Source: JANRLF01 sp033762815
GTDB taxonomy: Bacteria > Bacteroidota > Bacteroidia > Chitinophagales > CAIOSU01
NCBI GenBank assembly: GCA_033762815.1
Contig: JANRLF010000006.1
Location: forward strand, 213,969 to 277,968
Direction of reading: 5' to 3'
Length of the DNA stretch: 64,000 bases
The notes beneath the pieces are model-generated. The model was not told the DNA's origin and made no database searches. It saw only the letters and a list, made by a program, of their open reading frames with translations. Every line of letters begins with the position of its first letter. Positions within the stretch are counted from its first letter, which is position 1. Positions 8,332 to 18,105 of this stretch are shown in pieces. A program made the translations under genes and the position numbers.

Positions 8332-10164
8332 TTAAAATGCCTGTAGCTCTACCAGTTTTTTATAGGTGCCATTTTTGGCCATCAGGCCGATATGGTTGCC
8401 TCGTTCAATGATTTCCCCGTACTGCATTACCAATATCTCGTCAGCGAACTGTATGGTGCTCAGGCGGTGGGCAATCACAATGGTGGTGCGGTTTTCCATC
8501 AGCTTATAAATGGCTTCCTGCACCAGTTTTTCCGATTTGGTGTCCAGCGATGAGGTGGCTTCGTCCAAAATGAGTATGGGGGGGTCGTTCAGCACGGCGC
8601 GAGCAATGGTAAGGCGCTGTTTCTCGCCCCCGCTCAATTTATTGCCGCGGTCGCCAATATAGGTATCGTAGCCACTCTCCATACGGCTGATAAACTCATC
8701 GGCATTGGCCACTTTGGCAGCGCGAATCACGTCCTCCCTGGTCACATTCTCCATGCCGAATGCGATATTGTTGTGCACCGTATCGTTGAACAAGATGGCT
8801 TCCTGCGAAACGATGCCCATCAAGCCCCTTAAATCTTTGAGGCGAAACTCCCGGATATCCCTTCCATCAATCAGTATTTTGCCCTTCAGCACGTCGTAAA
8901 ACCTTGGCAACAAATCCACGAAAGTCGATTTACCAGAACCGGATTGCCCTACCAATGCCAACATTTTCCCTTTGCGGATAGTGACGTTGATATCCTTCAA
9001 TACGGGAATATTGTCATAATTGTAATAGGCAAAATGGACGTTTTTGTATTCAATGGTCTCTTTAAACTCACTGATGGGTTGGGCGTTGGGCTGCTCGTGG
9101 ATTTCATTATCTGCATTGAGGATGCCGTCAATCCTTTCCGATGAAGCCAAGCCTTGCTGGATATTGTAGAATGCCGATGAGAAATTTTTGGCGGGCGGAA
9201 TCAAGGTTGCGAATACCAGTATGAACAGGATAAAACCTTTGGCCTCAATTTCGCCGCCCAATACCAACTGTCCGCCATACCACAATATCATGGCCACAAT
9301 GATAATGGACAAAAACTCCGATAGGGGCGACGCCAAAGAGCGCCTGCGCAACATCTTGGTCATTAATAGGAAATAATTGCCATTCTCGTTCCTGAAACGT
9401 TGCCGCTGATAGTTTTCCGCATTGAAGGCTTTCACGATTTTTATCCCCGTAAGGGTTTCCTCTATTAAAGACATTAGTTGGCCCAGCTTTTCCTGCCCTT
9501 TTTTGGAAACCCTTTTCAGGTTCTTGCCAATATTGCCCACCACCAGTGCCATTACCAATATCATGAAAAGCACGAATAGCGTGAGACTTGGACTGATATA
9601 AAGCATTACGCATAAGTGGAAGATAATGGTCATCGGCTCCCTAAAAGCCACTTCCAACGTACTCATGATGCTTTTCTCCACTTCTTGCACGTCGGTACTC
9701 ATTCGGGTAATCAGGTCGCCCTTGCGTTCTTTGGAAAAGAAAGAAAGGGGCAGTACCAAAATTTTATCGTACAACTGCTTCCTGATGTCCTTCACCACCC
9801 CGTAACGTACCGGAGCCATTACCCATAAGGATAGGTAATTGAAAATGTTCTTCAAGAAAAACACGATGATAATTACAATGCAGATATATAACAACACCAC
9901 TGGCTTACCTTCGCTCAATACGGCATTGATAAAATAGTAATCGAGCACTTCTTTGCCATAGGCTCCCAAATGCAGCAAATCAACAAAAACCGGTTTGGGA
10001 GGTAATCGCAGCTCCGTTTGACTAAACAGAATGTCCAAGAAAGGCACAATGAGTACCAAAGAGAAAAGCGAAAAAACGATGTATAGGATATTGAAAAAGA
10101 TATTGAGAAGAACCAGCGTAGGGTACTTTCTAATATAGGACAGAATGCGAAGAGAACCGCTCAT
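8332..10164 (-). CDS. ABC exporter, fused membrane and ATPase domains (MsbA-like)
   Basis: 610 residues from the ATG at 10164; an in-frame TTG three codons earlier is less likely. Residues 1-330 form the six-helix exporter membrane domain, and residues 365-610 the nucleotide-binding domain with Walker A GQSGSGKST (406-414), signature LSGGEKQR (510-517) and Walker B ILILDE (530-535). The half-transporter would act as a homodimer. MsbA-type lipid A flipping is the likely role by overall form, but drug or lipid exporters look alike. The -7 element at 10175-10182 is so close to the ATG that the mRNA leader would be only a few nucleotides. Confidence 0.92.
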   Translation of the reverse strand: MSGSLRILSYIRKYPTLVLLNIFFNILYIVFSLFSLVLIVPFLDILFSQTELRLPPKPVFVDLLHLGAYGKEVLDYYFINAVLSEGKPVVLLYICIVIIIVFFLKNIFNYLSLWVMAPVRYGVVKDIRKQLYDKILVLPLSFFSKERKGDLITRMSTDVQEVEKSIMSTLEVAFREPMTIIFHLCVMLYISPSLTLFVLFMILVMALVVGNIGKNLKRVSKKGQEKLGQLMSLIEETLTGIKIVKAFNAENYQRQRFRNENGNYFLLMTKMLRRRSLASPLSEFLSIIIVAMILWYGGQLVLGGEIEAKGFILFILVFATLIPPAKNFSSAFYNIQQGLASSERIDGILNADNEIHEQPNAQPISEFKETIEYKNVHFAYYNYDNIPVLKDINVTIRKGKMLALVGQSGSGKSTFVDLLPRFYDVLKGKILIDGRDIREFRLKDLRGLMGIVSQEAILFNDTVHNNIAFGMENVTREDVIRAAKVANADEFISRMESGYDTYIGDRGNKLSGGEKQRLTIARAVLNDPPILILDEATSSLDTKSEKLVQEAIYKLMENRTTIVIAHRLSTIQFADEILVMQYGEIIERGNHIGLMAKNGTYKKLVELQAF

Positions 10165-10174
10165 GAGGTACAAA

Positions 10175-10182
10175 CAAATATA
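10175..10182 (-). promoter_or_regulatory. candidate -7 promoter element for the ABC exporter
   Basis: Reads TATATTTG on the minus strand, an exact TAnnTTTG match ending 10 nt before the exporter ATG. It lies only 4 nt from the oppositely oriented -7 element of rbfA. Confidence 0.5.
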
Positions 10183-10186
10183 TCAC

Positions 10187-10194
10187 TAACTTTG
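10187..10194 (+). promoter_or_regulatory. candidate -7 promoter element for rbfA
   Basis: Reads TAACTTTG, an exact TAnnTTTG match, 48 nt upstream of the rbfA ATG at 10243. Its -33 region would lie over the minus-strand promoter and the exporter start. Confidence 0.5.
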
Positions 10195-10242
10195 GTTAAA
10201 TTGGCAGGCTATTCGCAGCATAGCACGGATAGCCGATATAAT

Positions 10243-10617
10243 ATGGAATCGAGGAGGCAAAGTAAAGTTGCAAGCGTTCTGCAAAAAGCATTTAGCGAGG
10301 TGTTGTTAAAGCATGGCTCCAACTATTACGGCAATACTTTTGTTACCATCACCGACGTGCGCACCACCCCCGATTTACTGGTAGCACGGTTCTATATGAG
10401 CGTAATGGATCCCAATCGCCGACAAGCAGTAATGGCCGCACTCAAAGAAAACAGCCACGAGATAAGAAGGCATTTGGGCAATAAACTGAAAAGCCAGTTG
10501 CGCAGGATACCGGAATTGGAATTTTTCCTAGACGAAACGCTGGATGAGGTTTTCCGGATTGACGAACTGCTGAAGCAAGATAAACTGAAAGGCGGCAATA
10601 GCAACGAAGAAGCTTAA
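10243..10617 (+). CDS. rbfA: 30S ribosome-binding factor RbfA
   Basis: 124 residues from ATG 10243 (MESRRQSKVASVLQKAF). The frame extends to 10192, but the family begins with a short basic segment before the first helix, and the -7 promoter element at 10187-10194 would overlap the longer form, so the downstream ATG is preferred. RbfA is a KH-like protein that binds the 16S rRNA 5' helix during late 30S maturation and in cold adaptation. Conserved features present: TITDVRTTPDLLVARFYMSV, then RRHLGNKLKSQLRRIPELEFFLDETLD. The permease gene begins 7 nt after the stop, an operon-like spacing found in many Bacteroidota. Confidence 0.93.
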   Translation: MESRRQSKVASVLQKAFSEVLLKHGSNYYGNTFVTITDVRTTPDLLVARFYMSVMDPNRRQAVMAALKENSHEIRRHLGNKLKSQLRRIPELEFFLDETLDEVFRIDELLKQDKLKGGNSNEEA

Positions 10618-10624
10618 AACCATT

Positions 10625-11860
10625 ATGAACCTGTTTCCATTAAGGGTTGCCGTTCGGTATTTGCTTTCCAAAAAATCGACCAATGCTATCAATATCATTA
10701 CCTACATTACCATGGTGGGTATGGGCGCCATCAGTTTTGCCCTGGTACTGATACTTTCTGTTTTCAACGGCTTTGAAGACCTGAACATACAACTGAACAA
10801 CACCTTCAATCCTGACCTAACTATCAGTCCAAAAGAGGGAAAGGTTTTTGTCCCAACGGAAAAACAGTTAGCCGAAGTAAAGAAACTGGAAGGCGTAGCT
10901 TCGGTTTCCGAAGTATTGTTGGAACAAGCTGCCCTGAAGTACGCCGACAATGAGTTTATCGGTACCCTAAAAGGGGTGGATGAAAACTATAAGGTAGTCA
11001 CCGCCATTGATACGGCCATGGTTAGGGGCAATTTTGTATTGGATAAGGGCAGTGCCCCCTATGCCGTGTTTGGGGCGGGCGTAGAGCGCAACCTGGACTT
11101 AAACATTGAAGACCATCTTGCAAGCGTAACCCTCTTGATACCCAATAGGGGAAGGAGTGTAAACCCATTGAATCCCAGCCAATCTTTTACCCGGGCAAGT
11201 GTAGTGCCAGCAGGCACTTTCTCCATTCAAATGGAATATGACTATAAGTATGTGTTCGTTGATTTGGATTTCCTTCGCAGCTTATTGAAGTACGAAAAGG
11301 AAGTATCGGCCTTGGAAATAAAAGTACAGGAAAATGGCAATCTGGAATCGGTTAGGGCTGGCTTAGGAAAAATTTTCGGTAAGGACTTCCACTATCGCGA
11401 CCGCTACCAGCAAAACGAAACCCTTTACAAGGTCATTAAAACGGAAAAGTTGGTTTTGTTCGCTATCCTGTCCTTTGTATTGGCCATAGCGGGCTTTAAC
11501 ATTATTGGCTCGCTCTCTATGCTGGTATTGGAGAAAACCCGCGATATCGCCATTTTAAAAGCCATGGGGGCTGACAATAGTATCATCAGGCGCATTTTTC
11601 TTTTCGAGGGCCTGCTAAGCTCATTGGCAGGTAGCCTAACGGGCATTGTTTTAGCCATCATTGTGTGCCTGTTGCAAATGAATTTTGGCATTATCAAGCT
11701 TCAGGGCAGTGGCTCTTTTATTATCGATGCCTATCCGGTGAAATTAAAGTTGGCCGATGGCTTGTCGGTACTGGTGGTAGTGGTTGCCATTAGTTTGATA
11801 GCTTCATGGGTACCAGCATACAGGGCATCGCTACAGAATAGATCTATAAAGGAAGAGTAG
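10625..11860 (+). CDS. FtsX/LolC-E family ABC transporter permease
   Basis: 411 residues with the LolC/E topology: one membrane helix near residues 20-45 (ITYITMVGMGAISFALVLILSVF), a periplasmic domain of about 220 residues, then three C-terminal helices. The FtsX signature is visible around residues 275-330 (FAILSFVLAIAGFNIIGSLS, then LEKTRDIAILKAMGA). LolC/E proteins extract lipoproteins from the inner membrane with the ATPase LolD, which is not in this window. It follows rbfA by 7 nt. The last 17 nt overlap the 3' end of the convergent SDR gene. Confidence 0.88.
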   Translation: MNLFPLRVAVRYLLSKKSTNAINIITYITMVGMGAISFALVLILSVFNGFEDLNIQLNNTFNPDLTISPKEGKVFVPTEKQLAEVKKLEGVASVSEVLLEQAALKYADNEFIGTLKGVDENYKVVTAIDTAMVRGNFVLDKGSAPYAVFGAGVERNLDLNIEDHLASVTLLIPNRGRSVNPLNPSQSFTRASVVPAGTFSIQMEYDYKYVFVDLDFLRSLLKYEKEVSALEIKVQENGNLESVRAGLGKIFGKDFHYRDRYQQNETLYKVIKTEKLVLFAILSFVLAIAGFNIIGSLSMLVLEKTRDIAILKAMGADNSIIRRIFLFEGLLSSLAGSLTGIVLAIIVCLLQMNFGIIKLQGSGSFIIDAYPVKLKLADGLSVLVVVVAISLIASWVPAYRASLQNRSIKEE

Positions 11861-12851
11861 CGTAAGCTTGGCCTGCCTTTTTGCTTTCCATGTAGGCTTG
11901 GCAGCATTCCCTTAGGCTTTGTTCAATGGGTATAAACTGATATGCAAATCGCTGTTTTATTTTCTCGTTGCTATAGGTATGCCTTTCCGTAATCAGTTGG
12001 GCAATCTCGCTGTTGAGCGCTGGCTCCGTATTTGAAAACAAAGAACGTGTTCTTTCGGCCAATACTGCCAAGGTGGTGATGGCTCCACTCAGTGCTTTTG
12101 TAGGCTTTTTAACCTTGAAATTGTCCGCAATCTGCCCAATGACTTCCCTGTAGGATAAGTTTTCCGCATTGAGGATGAAACGCTCGTTGATGATATCACT
12201 ATCCATTAGTCGAATAGCTACCTGGGCTACATCGCGTACATCAACATATCCATTGGAGCCGACGGGATAGAAATCGATGCCATGATCCACCTGTGAAAAA
12301 AGCTTCAAAGATGAATCGCTCCATCTTCCAGCTCCTAAAATAAGGCTTGGGTTAACAATTACGGCTTTGAGCCCTTCCAACATACCCCGCCAAACCTCAA
12401 TTTCCCCCAAGTATTTGCTTAGTCCATAGGAAGAGTCGTAATCAGCATCCAATACCTCACTCTTTTCATCCAGTATTTCACCATGCTTACTGGTACCCAA
12501 TGCCGTTACCGAACTGAAGTAAAGCAACTTCTTTATCCCCTGCTGTAGCGCTACATTTACCACATTTGCGGTGCCTTCAGCATTTATTTTCAGCATTTGC
12601 TGTCGCTGGGAAGGGCGGAAAGAGATAAATGCTGCCGCATGATAAACTTGTTCCACCCCTTGCATGGCATCTTCCAGTGAAACTATATCCAATACATCTC
12701 CGTCAACCCATTCTATTTGTGCCACGTAATCGCCTAGTAAGGATAGGTCGCTGCTAGGGCGCTTGATGGCCCTCACCTGCTTATTGGCTTTAAGCAGATA
12801 CTTTGTTAAATAAGAACCCACCAATCCGGTGGCTCCCGTTACCAATACCAT
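11844..12851 (-). CDS. NAD(P)-dependent epimerase/dehydratase (extended SDR)
   Basis: 335 residues. The cofactor-binding Rossmann motif VTGATGLVGSYL is at the N-terminus, followed by VYHAAA, SSVTALG, and the catalytic pair Tyr-Lys in YGLSKYLGE near residue 145. Overall it resembles the dihydroflavonol-4-reductase / NAD-dependent epimerase branch, but the substrate is unknown. It begins immediately after the anmK stop (12852), so the two are likely cotranscribed. Its 3' end overlaps the convergent LolC/E-like permease gene by 17 nt. Confidence 0.9.
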   Translation of the reverse strand: MVLVTGATGLVGSYLTKYLLKANKQVRAIKRPSSDLSLLGDYVAQIEWVDGDVLDIVSLEDAMQGVEQVYHAAAFISFRPSQRQQMLKINAEGTANVVNVALQQGIKKLLYFSSVTALGTSKHGEILDEKSEVLDADYDSSYGLSKYLGEIEVWRGMLEGLKAVIVNPSLILGAGRWSDSSLKLFSQVDHGIDFYPVGSNGYVDVRDVAQVAIRLMDSDIINERFILNAENLSYREVIGQIADNFKVKKPTKALSGAITTLAVLAERTRSLFSNTEPALNSEIAQLITERHTYSNEKIKQRFAYQFIPIEQSLRECCQAYMESKKAGQAYATLPL

Positions 12852-13970
12852 TTATAAACTTGTTTTCAAATAGTGTTCCGTACCTTGGTAGATGGCGCCG
12901 CCTATACTGTCTTTACTGGCACCGGTTACACTACTGAAGCAGTTGATTTGATTGCGCACGCGCAACACGCCCATCAGGGCCATCAATACCGCTTCTTTGA
13001 ATTTCACCGTTTCTTTATCGGGCACCACCACTTCCAAAGGCAGGTGGGCCTTGATACGTTCCATCAAAAAAGTATTGAACGCACCACCACCAGTTACTAA
13101 GATACGGTCATTTGCAGAGATGGCCACATTTTCCCTCCGTTGAACTTGCTTAAAGGCATTGCCCAATTGGATGGCGATAAGCTCGCAGGTGGTTCGCAGC
13201 TTGTCTTCAAGAGGAATTGAATGCCTACTGAACACAGGCATCATTACTTTGCTTACCCAGCCACCGCTCAATGATTTGGGATAATCTTTTTCGTAATACC
13301 AGGAGGCATTGAGTTCTTGTAGCAACATTTCATTGATTTTCCCACTACGGGCGATATTGCCGTCCTCGTCATACTCCTTTCCTAAATATCCCGCCAGCTT
13401 GTTCAGTGCCAGATTTACTGCGCTCACATCAAAGGCAACGTACTTGCCATCGATGTTACAAGCAATGTTGGAAATGCCCCCAAGGTTAAGGAAATACTTA
13501 TACTCAGAAAAAAGGTATTTGTTAGCTGCTGGTGCTATGGGCGTTCCTTGGCCCCCCAAGGCCACGTCAGAAGTGCGGAAGTCGCAAACAACCGGATAGC
13601 CGGTGCGCATAGCTATGGCGGCACCGCAACCGATTTGGCTGGTAAATAGATTTTCAGGCTGATGGAAAACTGTCTGCCCATGTGAAGCGATAAAATCAAT
13701 TTTACCCCTTAACTGGTGCCTATCGATAAACTCTTTTACCTTTTCCCCCACGAAATGGCCAAAAAAGGTATGTGTTTTAATGTAAGTAATGGCGTTTTGC
13801 AATACCAGCTTCTCCAGGCGCAGTTTCCATTTGGCGGGGAAGGCCGGACATTCAGAAATCAAGACTTTATACTTGAACTGTTCGCCATCCGTATCAATTT
13901 GGCAATAAGCAATATCCAAACCATCCATTGAGCTACCCGACATTAACCCAATTACCTTGTAACTTTCCAT
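12852..13970 (-). CDS. anmK: anhydro-N-acetylmuramic acid kinase
   Basis: 372 residues. AnmK opens and phosphorylates 1,6-anhydro-MurNAc released from peptidoglycan, giving MurNAc-6-phosphate for cell-wall recycling. Seen: the N-terminal phosphate-binding GLMSGSSMDGLDIA (residues 8-21), SHGQTVFHQP, the DFRTSDVALGGQGTPIAP segment, FLNLGGISNIA, and the C-terminal VTGGGAFNTFLMERI. Length matches the family. The next gene starts at the adjacent base; MurQ and other recycling genes are not in the window. Confidence 0.96.
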   Translation of the reverse strand: MESYKVIGLMSGSSMDGLDIAYCQIDTDGEQFKYKVLISECPAFPAKWKLRLEKLVLQNAITYIKTHTFFGHFVGEKVKEFIDRHQLRGKIDFIASHGQTVFHQPENLFTSQIGCGAAIAMRTGYPVVCDFRTSDVALGGQGTPIAPAANKYLFSEYKYFLNLGGISNIACNIDGKYVAFDVSAVNLALNKLAGYLGKEYDEDGNIARSGKINEMLLQELNASWYYEKDYPKSLSGGWVSKVMMPVFSRHSIPLEDKLRTTCELIAIQLGNAFKQVQRRENVAISANDRILVTGGGAFNTFLMERIKAHLPLEVVVPDKETVKFKEAVLMALMGVLRVRNQINCFSSVTGASKDSIGGAIYQGTEHYLKTSL

Positions 13971-14010
13971 TTCCTGTATTTATTACTTAAACCTTAATAT
14001 ACTGTTTCCC

Positions 14011-14343
14011 CTACTTCCTTAATGTCATAACATATGCAGCAACGGAATCAATTTCCTGTTGATTGATTATACCCTTAAAGGGTGCCATCAATCTTCTGCC
14101 ATTGGTAACCACATTTACTACTTCAGATTGCTCCAATACCGAAACCATAAGATTGGAGGCTCCACTTAAGCCCAATGTGCCATCATCTCCGTGGCATGCT
14201 TTGCAATATTGTTGATAGACCGCTTTGCCTTTATTATTGCCTTTTAATAGCGTCGGCTGATGGCCATTTCCACTATTACCACACGATAGCATAATTCCAA
14301 GTACAATAGTTGTCATAAACGACAAGCATAGTTTTTTCTTCAT
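14011..14343 (-). CDS. lipoprotein c-type cytochrome
   Basis: 110 residues. The N-terminus MKKKLCLSFMTTIVLGIMLSCGNSG is a lipoprotein signal with lipobox LSC-G, so the mature protein should be lipid-anchored in the periplasm. A single heme c site CKACH lies near residue 55 within QQYCKACHGDDGTLG, and a distal Met candidate is in RRLMAPF, the class I cytochrome c arrangement. It probably shuttles or receives electrons in a respiratory chain; its partner is not evident. It is 117 nt downstream of the PKD cargo gene and 40 nt upstream of anmK, on the same strand. A near-consensus -7 box (TATCTTTA, 14370-14377) lies upstream. Confidence 0.9.
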   Translation of the reverse strand: MKKKLCLSFMTTIVLGIMLSCGNSGNGHQPTLLKGNNKGKAVYQQYCKACHGDDGTLGLSGASNLMVSVLEQSEVVNVVTNGRRLMAPFKGIINQQEIDSVAAYVMTLRK

Positions 14344-14460
14344 AGTTTTCAGTTTGTCAAAGAGTCGGCTAAAGATATAAAAATCTCTATTGCAAATAAA
14401 TGAATTAGAACAAACTACATTAATTAAGGCAAAACAAATTGACGAGGATTTTGTTGCGTT

Positions 14461-17298
14461 TTACCTCAACAAGGTTACATTTCCTTGTTGTTCTATTATC
14501 TGCCCGTCGCGATTAAGGGCTTTTATTCGCCATACGTATACGCCCATTTCCTGGGCTTGTCCTCTATAGGTACCATCCCAACCTTCCTTGATGTCGGTAG
14601 TATGGAAAACCTTTTCGCCCCATCTATTATAGATGCTAAAATCCAGCAAGGTGGCTATGTTCAAATATTTTGCAATGCGGTACAGGTCGTTTTTCCCGTT
14701 TTTATCTGGGGTAAAGGCATTCGGAATTTTCAATAGATTTACTACTTCTACATACACCCTTACGGAATCTCGATTCTTGCAGCCGTTGATATCAGTACCT
14801 ATTACTACATAATCCGTAGTGTTAAAGGGGCTTACTTCCAGCATTTGCCCCAAGGAATCATAAATACCTCTAGGGACCCAAACATAGCTTATGGCTCCTT
14901 CAGCGGAAATGATAGTGGTGTCATCCCTTCTAATGCTATCATCGGGGCTGGCGACTACTTCCGGTAGTTGGTTCACGGTTACAGTTAGGGGTAAAGAATC
15001 CGAAAAACAATCATTGGAGATGGTTACCACATAGCTCACAGTGCTGTCAGGGCTTGCCAAAGGGTTAAAAATGGTGTCGTTGCTCAGCCCGGTAGGGGGT
15101 TGCCACCGATAGTACTTACCCCCGTCCGCGCTGAGTTGCACGGACTCATATCGGCAAATGGATTGGTCGCCCACGGCACTAACTACTATGGGGTATTGTA
15201 CTTCAATATTCACCGTATCGAAATTGATGCATCCATCTACACTTACTGACCGTAGCACATAACTAATACTCGAATCGGGGACAATGATAGGTGCTTGCTG
15301 GCTTGAATCGGCCATATAGCTACTAGGTGACCATAAGAAACTGACTCCACCTTGGCCCTGAAGGCGGTAACTACTTCCGGCGCATACAAAAGTATCCCTA
15401 CCGGCATCCGTTGGGGGCAAATCCCTTACATCAACAAACAAGGTCGTGGTGTCCTTGCATCCATTGATATCTGTGCCGACAATGGTAAAGACTGTTGAGT
15501 CATTGAGCACAGCAATGGGATTTGGGATAGTATCGGTATTCAACACATTTGCGGGGCTCCAACGGTATGACAAGGTACCAGAAGCCAAAAGTTGTAAGGG
15601 TTGCTGCTGGCACACAATAGTATCGGGGAAGGCGGCTATAACTGGTGGCGGAATAATATTGATAACCTCTTCAGTAGTATCGATACAACCAAAATTGGAT
15701 TGTACAATTACCCTTACCGTATAGTTACCCAAAGTGTTATAGGTGGTGGAGGCAAAAGGCAGAGTGCTGGTTGCCCCATTGCCTAAATCCCATTGATAGC
15801 CCAATATAAAACCAAAGTTGACCGTAGCCCCACTGATAAAAGTCATTGATGCATTAAGGCAGGCAGGTGAATGGTCGATGGGGCCTTCTGGTTCGGGGTA
15901 AGCTCGTACCTGTAAAGTACTCGTATCGCGGCATCCCTTTGAACTGGTACTGATAAGGGTTACGTTGTACAGGCCTGGTGCTGAATACAAGTGTTGCGGG
16001 TTCTGTAACTGACTAGTGCCTCCATCGCCAAAATCCCATTGCCATGAATTGACAAAGCCGTTGGCTGCAGTTGATAAATCCGTAAAGCTTATAGGCTCGT
16101 CAACGCAATCGGGGGCAGTGATGTATGCTGTTTTGAAACCTGGGTATATGCGCAGGTAAACAGTGGTGGTATCAGCACAAAAATATCCCGGATTGGCGAT
16201 TAGTCTGATAATGTAAATGCCAGTATCGGGATAGGTAAATGTAGGCTCAAAAACATTGGAAGTATCACTGGAACTGCCCAACACTCCAAAATCCCAATGC
16301 CAAGAGCTGCCATTGATACTTTGGTTTTCAAATGTAACCGCAAAATCCTCACAAGCCAGTAGGTAAAGCCCAGTGGTATTGGTAGAGCCAGCACCCACCG
16401 TGTCTATAATGGGTATGCGTGCCTCCACATTGGTGTTGCATTGGGTAACGTTAAACTGGAAGTCGCGCCTAATTTCTCCTATCTGTACCCCATTTCTAAA
16501 TTCCTTTACACATACCCCTACCACATATTGGCCTTGGGTAGTAGGCGTACCATCCATAAAGCCAGTGTTAGGGTCAATTGTCAATATTGGATTTCCGCCC
16601 AAAGGATTGTTGAAAGAATAGGGGGAGCGAAAGACTACTTGGTTGAAAGGTCCTTGCAGCGGAAGTGGTTGGGGATCATTTTGGTCGCCCCCAACGTATG
16701 GCGTGCACAATTCGTAGGTTAAGATATCACCATCTGGGTCGGTTGCGCCATGGTCAAATTCCAAGGGCTGGCCTGCGCAGATAACAATGGGGGGGAACTC
16801 CTTAAACACTGGACTATTGTTACAGGCATTTGCCTGTGGGTCAATATGCAAAGTGTAAGTTGCTCCAACCTGATTGGGAGTATTGATGTTGGCGATAGTT
16901 GCATTTCTGCAACACCGGGTGTAAACAATATCATAACCCCCAGGTGCATTGGGTAAATTGATTTCAAACACATAAGTACCTTCTTCAACACAAACATTCG
17001 CTGGGGCTTGGTAGCATGGGTTGCTGGTTTCAGGGGGTACATTGACCCTATTCCCCAAGTTTATGTACAGTAAAGTATCAAAGCCATTCTGGGGAGAAAA
17101 AACACCTATAAATGCCGGGTCATCAAAGTCCGCCACATTAGGGCCGAATGAAAAGCAATCGCGATAAACCTTTAATGTGATGCGATAATTGTTGCCGCCC
17201 AAACACTCATAGTACATATCCCCACCCACAATATGTTCACTCCTAGCTGAAAGGAAAGCTAAGAGTAAGCAAAAAGCTATGATGGGTTTTTTAATCAA
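14461..17298 (-). CDS. large PKD-domain T9SS cargo with gliding-motility C-terminal domain
   Basis: 945 residues. A signal peptide (residues 1-20) precedes an N-terminal domain (about 21-285) that opens HIVGGDMYYECLGGNNYRIT and contains CCRN, NNSPVF and DHGATDPDGD; the same domain starts the proteins at 53259 and 58556. About three PKD-like domains follow (310-550; WHWDFG, WQWDFGDGG, YQWDLGNGAT), then Ig-like modules with repeated WSP/WQPPTGLS motifs. Residues 860-945 (NAFTPDKNGKND ... GNVTLLR) match the type B T9SS sorting domain of gliding-motility proteins. It should be exported by the T9SS and held at the surface. Its start overlaps the upstream hydrolase stop by 4 nt, so the two may be coupled. 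Confidence 0.9.
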   Translation of the reverse strand: MIKKPIIAFCLLLAFLSARSEHIVGGDMYYECLGGNNYRITLKVYRDCFSFGPNVADFDDPAFIGVFSPQNGFDTLLYINLGNRVNVPPETSNPCYQAPANVCVEEGTYVFEINLPNAPGGYDIVYTRCCRNATIANINTPNQVGATYTLHIDPQANACNNSPVFKEFPPIVICAGQPLEFDHGATDPDGDILTYELCTPYVGGDQNDPQPLPLQGPFNQVVFRSPYSFNNPLGGNPILTIDPNTGFMDGTPTTQGQYVVGVCVKEFRNGVQIGEIRRDFQFNVTQCNTNVEARIPIIDTVGAGSTNTTGLYLLACEDFAVTFENQSINGSSWHWDFGVLGSSSDTSNVFEPTFTYPDTGIYIIRLIANPGYFCADTTTVYLRIYPGFKTAYITAPDCVDEPISFTDLSTAANGFVNSWQWDFGDGGTSQLQNPQHLYSAPGLYNVTLISTSSKGCRDTSTLQVRAYPEPEGPIDHSPACLNASMTFISGATVNFGFILGYQWDLGNGATSTLPFASTTYNTLGNYTVRVIVQSNFGCIDTTEEVINIIPPPVIAAFPDTIVCQQQPLQLLASGTLSYRWSPANVLNTDTIPNPIAVLNDSTVFTIVGTDINGCKDTTTLFVDVRDLPPTDAGRDTFVCAGSSYRLQGQGGVSFLWSPSSYMADSSQQAPIIVPDSSISYVLRSVSVDGCINFDTVNIEVQYPIVVSAVGDQSICRYESVQLSADGGKYYRWQPPTGLSNDTIFNPLASPDSTVSYVVTISNDCFSDSLPLTVTVNQLPEVVASPDDSIRRDDTTIISAEGAISYVWVPRGIYDSLGQMLEVSPFNTTDYVVIGTDINGCKNRDSVRVYVEVVNLLKIPNAFTPDKNGKNDLYRIAKYLNIATLLDFSIYNRWGEKVFHTTDIKEGWDGTYRGQAQEMGVYVWRIKALNRDGQIIEQQGNVTLLR

Positions 17299-18092
17299 TT
17301 AATATCGTTTTTAAGGAAATCAGAAATGATTTGTTGGGTGCTTGCTTTTGCTTCATACATGCCCATATGGCCAACTTGCTCTAATAAATGAACTATAGCG
17401 TATTTAGGCAAGCTAGTCTGGGTCATACTTTTGTCAAAAGGGATGGCCTTATCTTCTTTACCCAATATGAACAGTACAGGTACCTCAATGGTTTGCAGCG
17501 TAGCCGTACTATCTTTCCTTTCCGCCATCGCCTTGCTTGCAGCTGCTAAAGCCTTGGGGTCAAGGGCTTTCGCTTGATTCATAAGCATTTGGTATTCACT
17601 AGCCTGTTCTGCTTTATACTTTTCTCCAAACAAATTTTGGTACAACTCCCTTATGAATACTTCCGAACCTGCTTTTAGAAGATGTTCGGCTGCTTTATAA
17701 CGGCTTTGTTTTTTTTCGGCATCATCGGCATAGGCATGTGAATGGAACAACACCAAGCCATTTACCGCAGTAGGGTAAAGGTCACAGAAAGACAGGCCAA
17801 TATAGCCGCCCATGGAATGGCCAATGAAAGTAACCTTGTCAATCGATTCCTTATCGAGAATCGCTTTTATATATTTTGCCATCCACTCCATGGTAAGGGG
17901 TGTGTTGGTTAGGCTACTTCTTCCCATTCCCGGCAAGTCGGGCCTAATGATTCTATAACTACTAAAAGCCGTAACAAAGGATTCCCAAACTTGGCTGTCT
18001 TCCCCAAAACCATGAACGAACACCAGTACATTACCGTTGCCTTCATCTGAATAATAGCCCCTTATGTCTTGATATTCCAAATACTTGTCCAT
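17295..18092 (-). CDS. alpha/beta-fold hydrolase
   Basis: 265 residues. Catalytic triad visible: nucleophile Ser in FIGHSMGGYIG near residue 93, acid in ILGKEDKAIP near residue 210, and His in LEQVGHMGMYE near residue 243; the oxyanion-hole segment VFVHGFGEDSQVW is near residue 24. No signal peptide, so cytoplasmic. The substrate cannot be told. It is the first gene of a minus-strand run, overlapping the PKD cargo by 4 nt, and divergent from the amidohydrolase operon across 57 nt. Confidence 0.88.
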   Translation of the reverse strand: MDKYLEYQDIRGYYSDEGNGNVLVFVHGFGEDSQVWESFVTAFSSYRIIRPDLPGMGRSSLTNTPLTMEWMAKYIKAILDKESIDKVTFIGHSMGGYIGLSFCDLYPTAVNGLVLFHSHAYADDAEKKQSRYKAAEHLLKAGSEVFIRELYQNLFGEKYKAEQASEYQMLMNQAKALDPKALAAASKAMAERKDSTATLQTIEVPVLFILGKEDKAIPFDKSMTQTSLPKYAIVHLLEQVGHMGMYEAKASTQQIISDFLKNDIN

Positions 18093-18105
18093 CTATCCTA
18101 TCACG

